From contig NZ_BBQH01000013.1 of NCBI RefSeq assembly GCF_018397995.1, positions 109,551-173,550 of the forward strand: a stretch of DNA of 64,000 bases. The letters run 5' to 3'. The notes under the pieces are model-generated. The model was not told the origin of the DNA and did no database searches. It saw nothing but the letters and a program-made list of their open reading frames with translations. Positions within the stretch are counted from its first letter, which is position 1, and the number at the start of each line of letters is the position of its first letter. The translations under genes and the position numbers were made by a program. Below, one piece after another: positions 34,809 to 42,797 of the stretch. Origin of the DNA: Rhizomonospora bruguierae (GTDB lineage Bacteria > Actinomycetota > Actinomycetes > Mycobacteriales > Micromonosporaceae).

Positions 34809-35570
34809 GTGAACCAGGCCCAGCACGTCGCCCGACTGGTCGCCGACACCCTCGGATCGAAGGCCCTGGGCATCTACCTGCACGGATCGGCGGTACAGGG
34901 CGGCCTGAAGCCGGCCAGCGACGTGGACATCCTCGTCGTGACCCGGCACACCCTCGACGACCGGGAACGCCGGACCCTCACCAACGGCCTCCGCCAGAAG
35001 ACGGGTACCCGACCGGTCGAACTCACCGTCGTGGTGCAATCCACCGTCCGCCCCTGGCGGTACCCGCCAACCGGCGACTTCCTCTACGGCGAATGGCTCC
35101 GCGACGAGATCGCCGCCAACGGCCCGCCCCAACCGTCGCCCATGCCCAACCTGGCCATCGAGATCCCGCAGGCCCTCGCCGGCAACCACCCCCTGGCCGG
35201 ACCGCCACCCGCCGACCTCCTGGACCCGGTCCCGCCCGCGGACGTGGCCCGGGCGAGCGTGGCAGGCATCCCCGACCTGCTCGCCAACCTGCCCGGCGAC
35301 ACCCGCAACGTCGTGCTGACCTTCGCCCGCATCTGGACCACCCTCGCCACCGGCACGATCCGCTCCAAGGACGAGGCCGCCGACTGGGCGCTGCCCCGCC
35401 TGCCCCCCGACCACCGGCCGGTCCTCCAACACGCCCACCACCTGTACCTCACCCGCCGGTACGCCGAAGAGACCTGGCCCGACGACCTCAAAGGCAGGGC
35501 GCCCGCGCACGTCGACGCGGTGCTCGCCGAGATCGACAAACTCACCGCCCACAGTGCGGCGTCCGAGTGA
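34809..35570 (+). CDS. AadA-like aminoglycoside adenylyltransferase (ANT(3'')-type)
   Basis: 253 aa. Nucleotidyltransferase head GSAVQGGLKPASDVDILVV with the catalytic Asp pair, followed by a Glu in PVELTVV (general base region) and a helical C-terminal domain (DUF4111-like) with SKDEAADWALPRLP. Chromosomal copies in actinomycetes may protect against a self-made or ambient aminoglycoside; activity is not proved by sequence. GTG 34809. Confidence 0.88.
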   Translation: MNQAQHVARLVADTLGSKALGIYLHGSAVQGGLKPASDVDILVVTRHTLDDRERRTLTNGLRQKTGTRPVELTVVVQSTVRPWRYPPTGDFLYGEWLRDEIAANGPPQPSPMPNLAIEIPQALAGNHPLAGPPPADLLDPVPPADVARASVAGIPDLLANLPGDTRNVVLTFARIWTTLATGTIRSKDEAADWALPRLPPDHRPVLQHAHHLYLTRRYAEETWPDDLKGRAPAHVDAVLAEIDKLTAHSAASE

Positions 35571-35682
35571 CCGGCGGCGTCTGGCAGACTGGACCAGGGT
35601 CACCGACCACCGCACGGGGTCGGTCACCCGTCGCTGCGGCAACCGCGGCACGCCGTTTGGGGTGGTCGCGTTCCGCTGCTCG

Positions 35683-35770
35683 GGAGGGCTCGCCTAGTGG
35701 CCGATGGCGGCGGTCTTGAAAACCGCTAGGGGTGGTGACACTCCTCCAGGGTTCGAATCCCTGGCCCTCC
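35683..35770 (+). tRNA. tRNA-Ser (anticodon UGA)
   Basis: 88 nt. 7-bp acceptor GGAGGGC/GCCCTCC, anticodon stem GCGGT/ACCGC with loop CTTGAAA giving TGA, long class II variable arm, and T-arm CAGGGTTCGAATCCCTG. No CCA is encoded. The 3' end marks a sharp change to accessory DNA. Confidence 0.95.
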
Positions 35771-36179
35771 GCTTCTACTCGGTGTACCCGCGCCTGACCT
35801 GCTGCTATGCCGCCTGTTGGCGAGGCTCCCGGGTTGGCCGGTGTCTCGTTGGCGCTCGCTCGGAGTCGCCGTAGCTCACTGGTTGGGGGCGTATCGGTGG
35901 GAAGCCCGATGCGCGCGACTGCCTGGTTCGCCTCCTCGGCCACAGTCAAACGCCCCCCGTCCGCCTCGCTAAGGGCGCGAACTGCGTAGCGCTGAGCAAC
36001 CACACTCGCAATCCGCGATTCAAGCGACCGAGGGATTATGAGATCAAGTTGCCCACCACGATCTACCTGTCCCAACCTCGTCTGGTCTGCGGAAACCCCT
36101 CTCGGCATCTCTCAACGCCAGCCGCCGGGGCTCGACCTCTTGAGGACTGGATGAGGACTGAGACGGACCACGCTCATGA
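35771..36179. other. 409-bp region 3' of tRNA-Ser without a recognised gene
   Basis: A long minus-strand frame runs from 36108 through here and through the tRNA gene, so it is not taken as coding. No repeat of the tRNA 3' end was seen further along by eye. May be the remnant of an attachment-site region. Confidence 0.55.
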
Positions 36180-37019
36180 CTATCTAGTACGAAAAAGACG
36201 ACCGTGAACTGTGGGTCTGGCCTGGTCACGCGGCTTGTGCGGGTTCGATGGGGTTGAGGGTGACGGTGGCAGCGCGTTGAGGGCGTCGAACAGTGCCCGC
36301 CGGTTCTCCTTGACCGGGAACACGAACCGGCCGCCGCGGGAGTGGATGAGTTCGGCGGTGGCCTTGACCGTGTGCAACGCGTCCGCGGTGACGGTCCTGC
36401 CGTCGAGGTCGAGGGTTTCGAGTAGGTCGCGGGCGCAGGAAGGCCCGTTGGTCTTGGTCCCGGCGACGTCGACCTGGCCGATCACCACCGCCGGTGTGCC
36501 GGGCTCGACGCCACCGGCCAACGCCGCGAGCAGGTGCAACTGCTGCCCGTCGGCGTCGACAGCGCCGCAGACGGTCTTGCCGTCCAACCGGACCAGGTCA
36601 GCCGATGCCGGTGCCGGATCGTTCTCGGGCGAGGCCCCGGCGACCGGATCGCGACCCGATCGGCGGGCCGTCGTCCAAGCCCCGATCGCCGTGTCCAGGG
36701 CCCGCGGATCGGTATCGGTGCACACCCGCCACAACGTCGACCTCGACGGCCGACCGGCCGGCAGCACACCAGCCCGTAAATACAAATCGGCCAACACAGG
36801 CTGCGGCACATCGGCCACCCAGCCCGCCATCGCCGTGTAACCGACCATCCCCGCCACCGTCGCCGCCGCGACCAGCGCCAGGACCACCGCCGCCGGATGA
36901 TCCCGGCCCTGCGACGACCGGCCATCCGACACCCCAGCCAGCAACTCCAGCAGATCAGCGCAATGCCTGCCCGACCGGGACACCCGCAACCGACACCATA
37001 CCGGCGTCGGGCATGACAC
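36180..37019 (-). pseudogene. ISAs1-family transposase, C-terminally truncated
   Basis: 279 aa. The DDE_Tnp_1-associated N-terminal domain (LLELLAGVSDGRSSQGRDHP...) and the first half of the transposase domain are intact: LDGKTVCGAVDADG with the first Asp, GQVDVAGTKTN, LDGRTVTADALHT with the second Asp. The sequence then ends in a non-family tail (after DALNALPP) where intact members (about 380-440 aa) carry the last acidic residue. So it lacks the complete DDE triad and is probably inactive. Nearest relatives are H-repeat-associated/ISAs1 proteins. Confidence 0.8.
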
Positions 37020-37029
37020 ACTGCACCAC

Positions 37030-37088
37030 GACGAAGCTCCGTTGAAGACAAGATCCGTGAGAAGACCTCGTCCTACCGGAGCTTCGTC
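37030..37088. repeat. 12-bp perfect inverted repeat upstream of the transposase
   Basis: GACGAAGCTCCG at 37030-37041 and CGGAGCTTCGTC at 37077-37088 separated by 35 bp. It lies just upstream of the truncated ISAs1 gene and could be the element's outer end or its regulatory hairpin; the other IS end is missing. Confidence 0.6.
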
Positions 37089-37168
37089 CCTACCCCGCCG
37101 CGCGACACGCCACTGTGGCCAGACCGCGACCGATCACTCACACCACACTCATGATCTCTTGAAGGGAT

Positions 37169-37369
37169 GTGTTCGATGAGATCTTCGCCGGTCTGGTCCT
37201 GATGAATCAGGAGGGCAGTGTGGTCACGGCCGATCCGGCTCGTCCGGCGACGGGTATTCCGTTCGCTGAGGAGCATGTGCGGCGGCTGCTGGATCATGAG
37301 CCGTTGGCGGGGCCGGCGGCTGCGTGCCTATCCCTGGCGTGGCAAAGTCGCGCGCTTCTGGTGGGATAG
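37169..37369 (+). CDS. Small hypothetical protein
   Basis: 66 aa, GTG at 37169 (an ATG at 37203 is also possible). AAGGG lies upstream. Acidic-neutral with a helical C-terminus (VRRLLDHEPLAG). No family is recognised. It ends four bases before the epimerase ATG, so it may be a leader or a remnant of a larger gene. Confidence 0.35.
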   Translation: MFDEIFAGLVLMNQEGSVVTADPARPATGIPFAEEHVRRLLDHEPLAGPAAACLSLAWQSRALLVG

Positions 37370-37373
37370 AGCG

Positions 37374-38309
37374 ATGCGTGTCTTGGTGACAGGAGCGTCC
37401 GGGTACGTCGGTTGGGCTGTCGTGCACGAGTTGCGCGAGCGTGGCCATGATGTCGTGGCCATGGTCCACGAGTCCTCGCGGGAGTTTCCGCTGGATGTGG
37501 AGCTGCGTACCGCGCATCTCTTGTCCGAGGCTTCGCTGAGCGATGCGGTCATGGGCGTTGAGGGCGTGTGCCATCTGGCGGCCATGGTCCGAGTCCGTGA
37601 GGCGGCGGAGCACCCGACGCGGGTCTGGCGGCTGAACGTGGCCGGCACGCTGAATCTGCTCGACGCCCTGGCGGTCGCTACCGAGAAGACCGGCCAGGCT
37701 GCCCGGCTCGTGCTCACGTCTACCGGCGCCGTCTACGGCACGCCGGCTCAGCAGCCGATCAGCGAAGACGCGCCGCTGGCACCGATCAACCCGTACGCGG
37801 CGTCCAAAGTCGCCGCCGAGCAGGTCATCGCTGCGCAGGCGGCGACCGGTCTCGTCGGCGCCACGTCGCTGCGCATCTTCAACGCCGCCGGTGCGGTGGC
37901 CCGCCAAGCGGACCCGGACACGTCGCGGATCATTCCGAAGGCTGTTGCCGTCGCCGCCGGCCAGGCGCCGGCGGTGGTCGTGAACGGCGACGGCACGGCG
38001 GTGCGGGATTTCGTGCACGTCGGCGATATCGCGGCGGCGGTCGTGTTGGCGTTGGAAGCGGTGAAGCCGGGACAGTACAACGCGTACAACGTCGGTGCTG
38101 TGCCGGCCAGCGTGAATGACGTCATCGCCAGTACCGAACGGATCACCGGTCGGCGCGTGGCCATCGAGCACCGCCCGGCGTACGCGGCTGAGTCGCCGGA
38201 ACTGCGCGCGGACACGGCCAAGATTCGCGGCGAGCTTGGTTGGTCGCCGTTGACGACGAGGTTGGATGAGCTTGTCGCGGATCAATGGGACGCTGGTCGC
38301 GGTGTCTGA
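37374..38309 (+). CDS. NAD-dependent epimerase/dehydratase (extended SDR)
   Basis: 311 aa. TGASGYVGWAV (NAD-binding), STGAVYG, and catalytic Tyr-Lys pair in NPYAASKVAAE. C-terminal half contains DFVHVGDIAAAV. Resembles UDP-glucose 4-epimerase-like proteins. No sugar genes flank it inside the island; substrate unknown. ATG 37374. Confidence 0.88.
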   Translation: MRVLVTGASGYVGWAVVHELRERGHDVVAMVHESSREFPLDVELRTAHLLSEASLSDAVMGVEGVCHLAAMVRVREAAEHPTRVWRLNVAGTLNLLDALAVATEKTGQAARLVLTSTGAVYGTPAQQPISEDAPLAPINPYAASKVAAEQVIAAQAATGLVGATSLRIFNAAGAVARQADPDTSRIIPKAVAVAAGQAPAVVVNGDGTAVRDFVHVGDIAAAVVLALEAVKPGQYNAYNVGAVPASVNDVIASTERITGRRVAIEHRPAYAAESPELRADTAKIRGELGWSPLTTRLDELVADQWDAGRGV

Positions 38310-38367
38310 GCAGGACTATTACCAGCGTTAATTATCGATCAAGCGCTGAAGTCGGTTCCATCGATGT

Positions 38368-38553
38368 ATGGCATCTGCGTGTCGTACCGATCGCTGCCGT
38401 TCCTGTGAGGGACGGGGTTGGAAGGTCGTCAGCCGTTCCCGCACGGTCCTGACGGCCGAAACCGCACTCCGCCTTTCTCGCCGGCCCTGCCTGGATTGCT
38501 GCCCGCCCGGCGGACAGTCCGGCCGAGTGACGGTGACCGTTGATGCCTGCTGA
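38368..38553 (+). CDS. Small CxxC zinc-ribbon protein of the mobile-element type
   Basis: 61 aa. Two metal-site pairs: CRSCEGRGW near the start, a DnaJ-like CxxCxGxG knuckle, and CLDCCPPGG near the end. Small proteins of this kind are common cargo in actinomycete integrative elements and plasmids, from memory of such elements. It is too short to classify further. ATG 38368; no strong ribosome site. Confidence 0.55.
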   Translation: MASACRTDRCRSCEGRGWKVVSRSRTVLTAETALRLSRRPCLDCCPPGGQSGRVTVTVDAC

Positions 38554-38674
38554 GCACCGGGGCGGGTGCCGGGCACCGGCGATCCTGCCGTCTCCGCCCG
38601 CCTCGGCGCTCGCCCACCAACCAAACCGCCCCACCCGTAAGCGGTCCGTCCCGGTTGAGGCGGGGTGATTCCTG

Positions 38675-39548
38675 GTGCCTGCTGTTCCGCATCGCCCGCA
38701 GCCGCTTGAGTGGCAGGTGTTCCGCGACTCGACCGCCCTGCGGGCAGGGTCTGCTCACCGAGCATCAGCTCCGCAGCCGAGCGTGGGTCCGGCTGCGCCA
38801 GGACGTCTACGCGGATACCCGACTGGACCGTGACCACGGCTTGGCCTGTCGCGCGGTGGCCCTGCGGATGCCGGACGGCGTGGTGATCGCCGGGCCATCG
38901 GCTGCATGGCTGCACGGCGTTCGGATCGCTGCCGACTTCGACCGGGACGTGCACGTCATCGCCCCGCCCGGGGTGCGCGTGTGCGCTCAGCGCGGCGTGC
39001 GCGTCCACGTCACGGACTTGGACGACGACGAACTGACCGAGGCGGGCGGTCGTCCGCTCACCACGGCCGGACGGACGGCATGGGATATCGGGGCCTGGTT
39101 GCCCCCGACCCGGTCGGTGCCGATCCTGGACGCGATGCTGCGTCATGGCGTGGTGACCCGAAGCGACCTTGACGGCCTGGCGAGGCGGTATCAGGGGCGG
39201 CGAGGGCACGGCCCGTGCCGGCTCGCGTTCGATATAGCCGGCGGCGCCTGTGGAGAGCCGTCCGCGTCGTCCCTGCGGGCGCGGTTGATGTTGGAAGGCA
39301 TACCGGCCCCGGAACTGAAGTACCGGGTGCTGATCGGCGCTGAACTGGCGGTGGTCCCAGGCATGGCCTGGCCGCGATACCGCGTCGCAATCGAGTACGA
39401 CGCCCACCGGACCGCGTTGCTGACCGCCGCCGGCTGGCTGATCGTGCACGCCCCACCCACACGGGTACGCACCGAATTCCCCGTCGTACTGCGCGAGCTA
39501 CGCCAGTGCCTGCACCGCCGAGGCGCCCACGTGGAGGCCACCCGATGA
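38675..39548 (+). pseudogene. AbiEi-like (type IV antitoxin / DUF559-related) gene with one frameshift
   Basis: Two frames join to make one protein. From GTG 38675 the frame gives VPAVPHRPQPLEWQVFRDST followed by ALRAG. After the GGG at 38747-38749 the sense continues in the next frame with LLTEHQLRSRAWVRLRQDVYAD and runs to 39548. Removing one G restores the family reading. The C-terminal part has a restriction-endonuclease-like core (VAIEYDAHRTALLTAAGWLIVH). Either a pseudogene or a sequencing error in a G-run; about 290 aa if repaired. Confidence 0.75.
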
Positions 39549-39753
39549 CCCTCTACCGGAGTCGAAACACCACTACTCCGACAACGCACACCGATGGCTC
39601 TGCCCCGACCCGCGCGCCACCGAGCAGGAACAGCAAACCTGGCACGACCGCGTCCGCGAGCACATGCGCCAGCATCGCGAACGGCTGCGCCTACCATCGC
39701 CACCACCATCTCGACTCAAGATCATCCGAACGGGTAAGGCCGACGAGCGATAG
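39545..39753 (+). pseudogene. Small protein gene, apparent frameshift near its start
   Basis: The ATG at 39545 overlaps the stop of the preceding gene (ATGA). Its own frame is compositionally odd, but from about 39569 another frame reads KHHYSDNAHRWLCPD, then ATEQEQQTWHDRVREHMRQH, to a stop at 39753. That has normal coding character and no start codon. A one-base change between 39550 and 39570 would join them. A protein of about 69 aa, unknown function. Confidence 0.5.
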
Positions 39754-39800
39754 GCGGGGGTGTTCGACATGCAGGGTCTCCGCCTCTAGCCTGTCGATAA

Positions 39801-39811
39801 GACAAGTTGTC
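39801..39811. promoter_or_regulatory. GntR operator, copy ahead of the regulator gene
   Basis: GACAAGTTGTC, a palindrome with a central G, 20 bp before the GntR start. It shares the CGACAA/TTGTCG arms with the site at 40599-40616 downstream. Confidence 0.6.
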
Positions 39812-39831
39812 GTGTTTAGGTGGTGCGCCGC

Positions 39832-40560
39832 GTGCCGATCGAGACTGCTCCGCCCAAATATGCGCTGATCGTGAACACGATTCAGCGGCGCATCGAGGAT
39901 GGCACGTACCCGACCGACTCGACGCTGCCCAGCGAAACCGCTCTGATCGCGGAGTTCGGTGTATCCCGTCCGACCGTTGTGCGGGCGCTGGAGATCCTTC
40001 GTGAGCAGGGGTGGATTGAGGCGCATCACGGCAAGGGGCGTACCGTCCGGCCGCGTTCGGCGGTGACTGCGCGGAGGTCCTTCGAGCGTGGGTACGGGCT
40101 GATGAATGAGGCCGAGTCCGCGGCTGTGCAGGTGCTCAGCGCTGGCCCGGTTCCTGCGCCGGCTAGGGTTGCCTCGGCGCTCGCCGTTCCCGAAGGTACG
40201 GCGGTGATTGCGAGGCGCCGCCTGGTCGTCGCTGAGGGGATCGGGCCGGTTGAGCTTGGTACTGCGTACCTGCTGGAAGACCTGGCGGCCGGTACCGATG
40301 TCGGAGAGCCCGCGCCGCTGGCGGAGAGCTTGTTGGCGCACGTGGCGAAGCGCAAGGGCGTGGTGTTCGACCACGTTGTGGAGCGAGTGTCCGCGCGGCA
40401 GGCGACGGCAGATGAGGCGCGGCTGTTGGAGATCGGGCGCCGGGACCCGCTCCTGACCGCGATGCTGGCCGTCTGCGACCGGGCCGGGCGATGTCTCGTG
40501 GCCATTGACGTGCAGCTTCCGCCCTCGCGGCACGAGATCGAAGATGTCTTCGCCCTGTAG
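39832..40560 (+). CDS. GntR-family regulator, HutC-type
   Basis: 242 aa from GTG 39832, with AGGTGG 8 bp upstream. The wHTH occupies residues 6-75 (ALIVNTIQRRIEDGTYPTDS, LPSETALIAEFGVSRPTVVRAL). The C-terminal UTRA-like ligand domain spans about 95-240. Such regulators in actinomycete integrative elements (the KorSA type) repress transfer and replication genes; that link is inferred from neighbours only. Palindromic sites before and after the gene suggest autorepression and control of the next gene. Confidence 0.88.
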   Translation: MPIETAPPKYALIVNTIQRRIEDGTYPTDSTLPSETALIAEFGVSRPTVVRALEILREQGWIEAHHGKGRTVRPRSAVTARRSFERGYGLMNEAESAAVQVLSAGPVPAPARVASALAVPEGTAVIARRRLVVAEGIGPVELGTAYLLEDLAAGTDVGEPAPLAESLLAHVAKRKGVVFDHVVERVSARQATADEARLLEIGRRDPLLTAMLAVCDRAGRCLVAIDVQLPPSRHEIEDVFAL

Positions 40561-40598
40561 CTCCACCCACTCCGCCTCGAACTCTATCGACCGGTACT

Positions 40599-40643
40599 CG
40601 ACAAGTCGAGTTGTCGTGCGCTACCTTGGAACGACTCGACAAG
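40599..40643. promoter_or_regulatory. GntR operator region ahead of the zinc-ribbon gene
   Basis: CGACAAGTCGAGTTGTCG at 40599-40616 (arms CGACAA/TTGTCG, inner TCGA). A second half-site CGACAAG occurs at 40637-40643. Both resemble the site at 39801, so the GntR protein probably controls the downstream genes too. Confidence 0.6.
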
Positions 40644-40690
40644 ACGACTGAGCGACTGACTCGGGTGGCCGAGGTGCGCAGGAGGACGTC

Positions 40691-40912
40691 ATGATGACCG
40701 CACGCTTGATACGTCGCCTGGCCCGGACTCTGCGCGCCAGCGAGCGTGGGGCGTCGGTATACGCGATTCGGTGCCCGTGGTGCTGGTCCGGGGTCAAGCC
40801 GTCCCGCTTCGACCTGGCGCACATGGCCTGCCGGTCGTGCCAGGGCACCTTGCATCGGCCGGCTCGCACGCGGGCATCGGTCCTCGGCGAGGGGGTGCGC
40901 CGGTGCCGTTGA
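40691..40912 (+). CDS. Small zinc-ribbon protein
   Basis: 73 aa. Two CxxC pairs: CPWCWSG and CRSCQGT, spaced by about 18 residues, a basic N-terminus and a basic tail. Strong ribosome site AGGAGG five bases before the ATG at 40691. Tandem location between the GntR operator and a Nudix gene fits an island-encoded operon. Function unknown. Confidence 0.65.
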   Translation: MMTARLIRRLARTLRASERGASVYAIRCPWCWSGVKPSRFDLAHMACRSCQGTLHRPARTRASVLGEGVRRCR

Positions 40913-41114
40913 TCGACCAACGCACGCGGTGACCGAGCGCTGGGCTCGATGCTCAAGATCCGGACCCCCGTTCCGGATCGAGGTCAGCTGGCAAGGCCGC
41001 GTGCGCTGGGTGGACTGGCCGCTCGATCACGACGTAGGGACCGTCAGCCAGGACGCGGCACGCCGCTTGGTTACGGGGACTGCGGGCGGGCAACAGAGTT
41101 GCGATGATCGTTCG

Positions 41115-41648
41115 ATGGAGCAGGTGAGTAGTCGAATCGTCTATCGCAACCCGTGGATGACGGTGCGTGAGGATGCGATCCGGCACGCCGATGGCAGCCC
41201 GGGTATCTACGGCGTGGTGGAGAAGCCGGACTTCGCTGTCGTGCTGCCTCGGTGGTCACGCGGGTTCTGGCTGGTGGAGCAGTACCGTTATCCGGTCGGT
41301 CGGCGCGCGTGGGAGTTCCCGCAGGGCAGTTGGGGTAACGGTGGCACCGGCGAACAGGTGGAACTCGCCCGGCAGGAGTTGGCCGAGGAAACCGGGCTGT
41401 CGGCCGAAACGATGTCTCATCTCGGGCACCTGTTCGAGGCGTATGGCTTCTCGACCCAGGGCTTCGATGTCTACCTCGCCACTGGCCTGAACGAAGGCAG
41501 CCCGGAGCGCGAAGCCAGCGAACAGGACATGCGGCACCAGGCATTTACCGATGAGGAAATCGAGCAGTTGATAGTCACCGGGCAGCTGGTCGACGCGCCT
41601 TCTTTGGCCGCGCTGACGCTGTACCGCCTTCGGTCTGGTTGCGGCTGA
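41115..41648 (+). CDS. Nudix hydrolase, ADP-ribose-pyrophosphatase-like
   Basis: 177 aa from ATG 41115. Nudix box about residues 71-94 (from GSWGNGG to QELAEETGL). The helix EQYRYPVGRRAWEFPQG is the RPPRWE-like region of ADP-ribose pyrophosphatases. The same frame stays open upstream to a GTG at 40929, which would add a domain of about 62 residues with RIEVSWQGRVRWVDWPLDHD; that part may be a separate small protein. Nudix genes are frequent cargo of actinomycete integrative elements. Confidence 0.88.
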   Translation: MEQVSSRIVYRNPWMTVREDAIRHADGSPGIYGVVEKPDFAVVLPRWSRGFWLVEQYRYPVGRRAWEFPQGSWGNGGTGEQVELARQELAEETGLSAETMSHLGHLFEAYGFSTQGFDVYLATGLNEGSPEREASEQDMRHQAFTDEEIEQLIVTGQLVDAPSLAALTLYRLRSGCG

Positions 41649-41727
41649 ACAGATCCCGTGCGATCAGGTCGGTGCGGTGAAACGCGACCCCTCAAGCCTG
41701 CCTTCAGAACGACATCCAGGGTCTGTG

Positions 41728-42588
41728 TCAGCGGATGCAGCAGCCGGTGCACACCTTTGGTTGGGGGAGTGCGAAGGCTAGGCAGCATGTTTTGCGCTGC
41801 ACGGTCAGTTCGCCGGAGCGGCCGGGTACGAGGTCGACCAGGTCGGCCACGTTCAGCGCGCGGAGGAGGGTGTCGATTGTTTCGGCGATCGGGCCGGGGA
41901 CGGTGTCGGTCGCGCGGATGAGGCCGTGGGCGACGCCGGAGGCGAGCGAGCCGAGCAGGGTGCGTCTGCCGAGGCGGGCGTCGGTGCTGAGGCGTTCGGC
42001 GAGCGGGGTGAGGTGTGCGTCCAGTAGGGAGTCGCGGAGCAGGTCGAGGAGGGCGGCTTCGTCCGGGGCGACGCGGACCTGGGGCAGGGCGAGCGCGGCC
42101 AGTGGGTCGGATGGCAGGATCGCCACGTTGGTGGCCGGGTGTAGGCCGAAGGTGACCAGGGGGCGGTGGTCCGCGAAGTGGACCAGCACGTCTGAGGGGG
42201 TCAGTAGGGGGATCCGGCGTGCTGATGCCCAGCCGAGGACGGCGGGTAGGGCCAGCCAGTAGGTGTAGGCCTTCCAGGCGAGGGCCGTGGTGACGTGTGG
42301 GGCGGCGCCGCGCCACCGGCGGTTGGCGGAGGCGCATAGGGCGGGTAGCTGGGTGCCGTCGATGAGGGTGGTGGCGGGGTGCCAGCCGGCGGTGTCGTGC
42401 ACCGTGAGGCCGGGCGCGAGGCCGGGCAGCCGGTCGGTGCCGAACATGGCTCGCAGTGTGGCCGTGATCGGTGCCAGGACCGTCGCCTCGCCGGAGTGTT
42501 GGTTGAGGGCCGCGGTCACGACGCGGCGCCGCTCGGGAGGGTGGGCGCAATCGGCACCGTCGCCACCCCTTCCCCCGTCACGCGTCAT
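41728..42588 (-). CDS. FhuF-like ferric-siderophore reductase
   Basis: 286 aa from ATG 42588. The C-terminus holds the [2Fe-2S] motif Cys268-Cys269-x10-Cys280-x2-Cys283, the FhuF signature CCx10CxxC. N-terminal two-thirds is helical, with the FhuF-type WRGAAPHVTTALAWKAYTYWLALPA segment. Reduces iron(III) chelated by siderophores so that iron is released in the cytoplasm. An iron box lies 25 bp upstream, giving direct evidence of iron regulation. It converges with the Nudix gene. Confidence 0.9.
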   Translation of the reverse strand: MTRDGGRGGDGADCAHPPERRRVVTAALNQHSGEATVLAPITATLRAMFGTDRLPGLAPGLTVHDTAGWHPATTLIDGTQLPALCASANRRWRGAAPHVTTALAWKAYTYWLALPAVLGWASARRIPLLTPSDVLVHFADHRPLVTFGLHPATNVAILPSDPLAALALPQVRVAPDEAALLDLLRDSLLDAHLTPLAERLSTDARLGRRTLLGSLASGVAHGLIRATDTVPGPIAETIDTLLRALNVADLVDLVPGRSGELTVQRKTCCLAFALPQPKVCTGCCIR

Positions 42589-42612
42589 CAGGACGCCCCA
42601 CCTTAGCGTCTC

Positions 42613-42626
42613 TAAGGCTAGCCTAA
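42613..42626. promoter_or_regulatory. Iron box (DmdR/IdeR-type operator)
   Basis: TAAGGCTAGCCTAA with flanking bases GGTTAGGCTAGCCTTAGA on the minus strand: a 10-bp perfect core that matches the actinomycete iron-box consensus TTAGGTTAGGCTAACCTAA at most positions. It sits 25-38 bp before the FhuF-like gene, where repressor binding would block transcription under iron sufficiency. Confidence 0.75.
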
Positions 42627-42797
42627 CCAGACTTGAAGCTGACGGTTCGGGGGTACCCGGTGGGCGAGGGCTCAATCGCGCGGCCAGCCTGAGCGGCGAT
42701 ACGTGCCCTGTCAAGACGTTTGTCGGGAACGCGCTACTCCGGCTTGGTGCTCCTGCGGCGCCCATCAGACTGGAATCCCCGGCACGAGGGAACGCGC

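Noticed and set aside
35542-36108. Minus-strand frame that runs through the tRNA-Ser gene
   Set aside because: It includes the reverse strand of a clearly folded tRNA. The part outside the tRNA has no recognised motif or convincing start.
40929-41114. N-terminal extension of the Nudix protein
   Set aside because: The frame is open, but the ATG at 41115 gives the normal Nudix length. The upstream piece has a different character (RIEVSWQGRVRWVDWPL) and may be a separate small protein, not counted as a gene.
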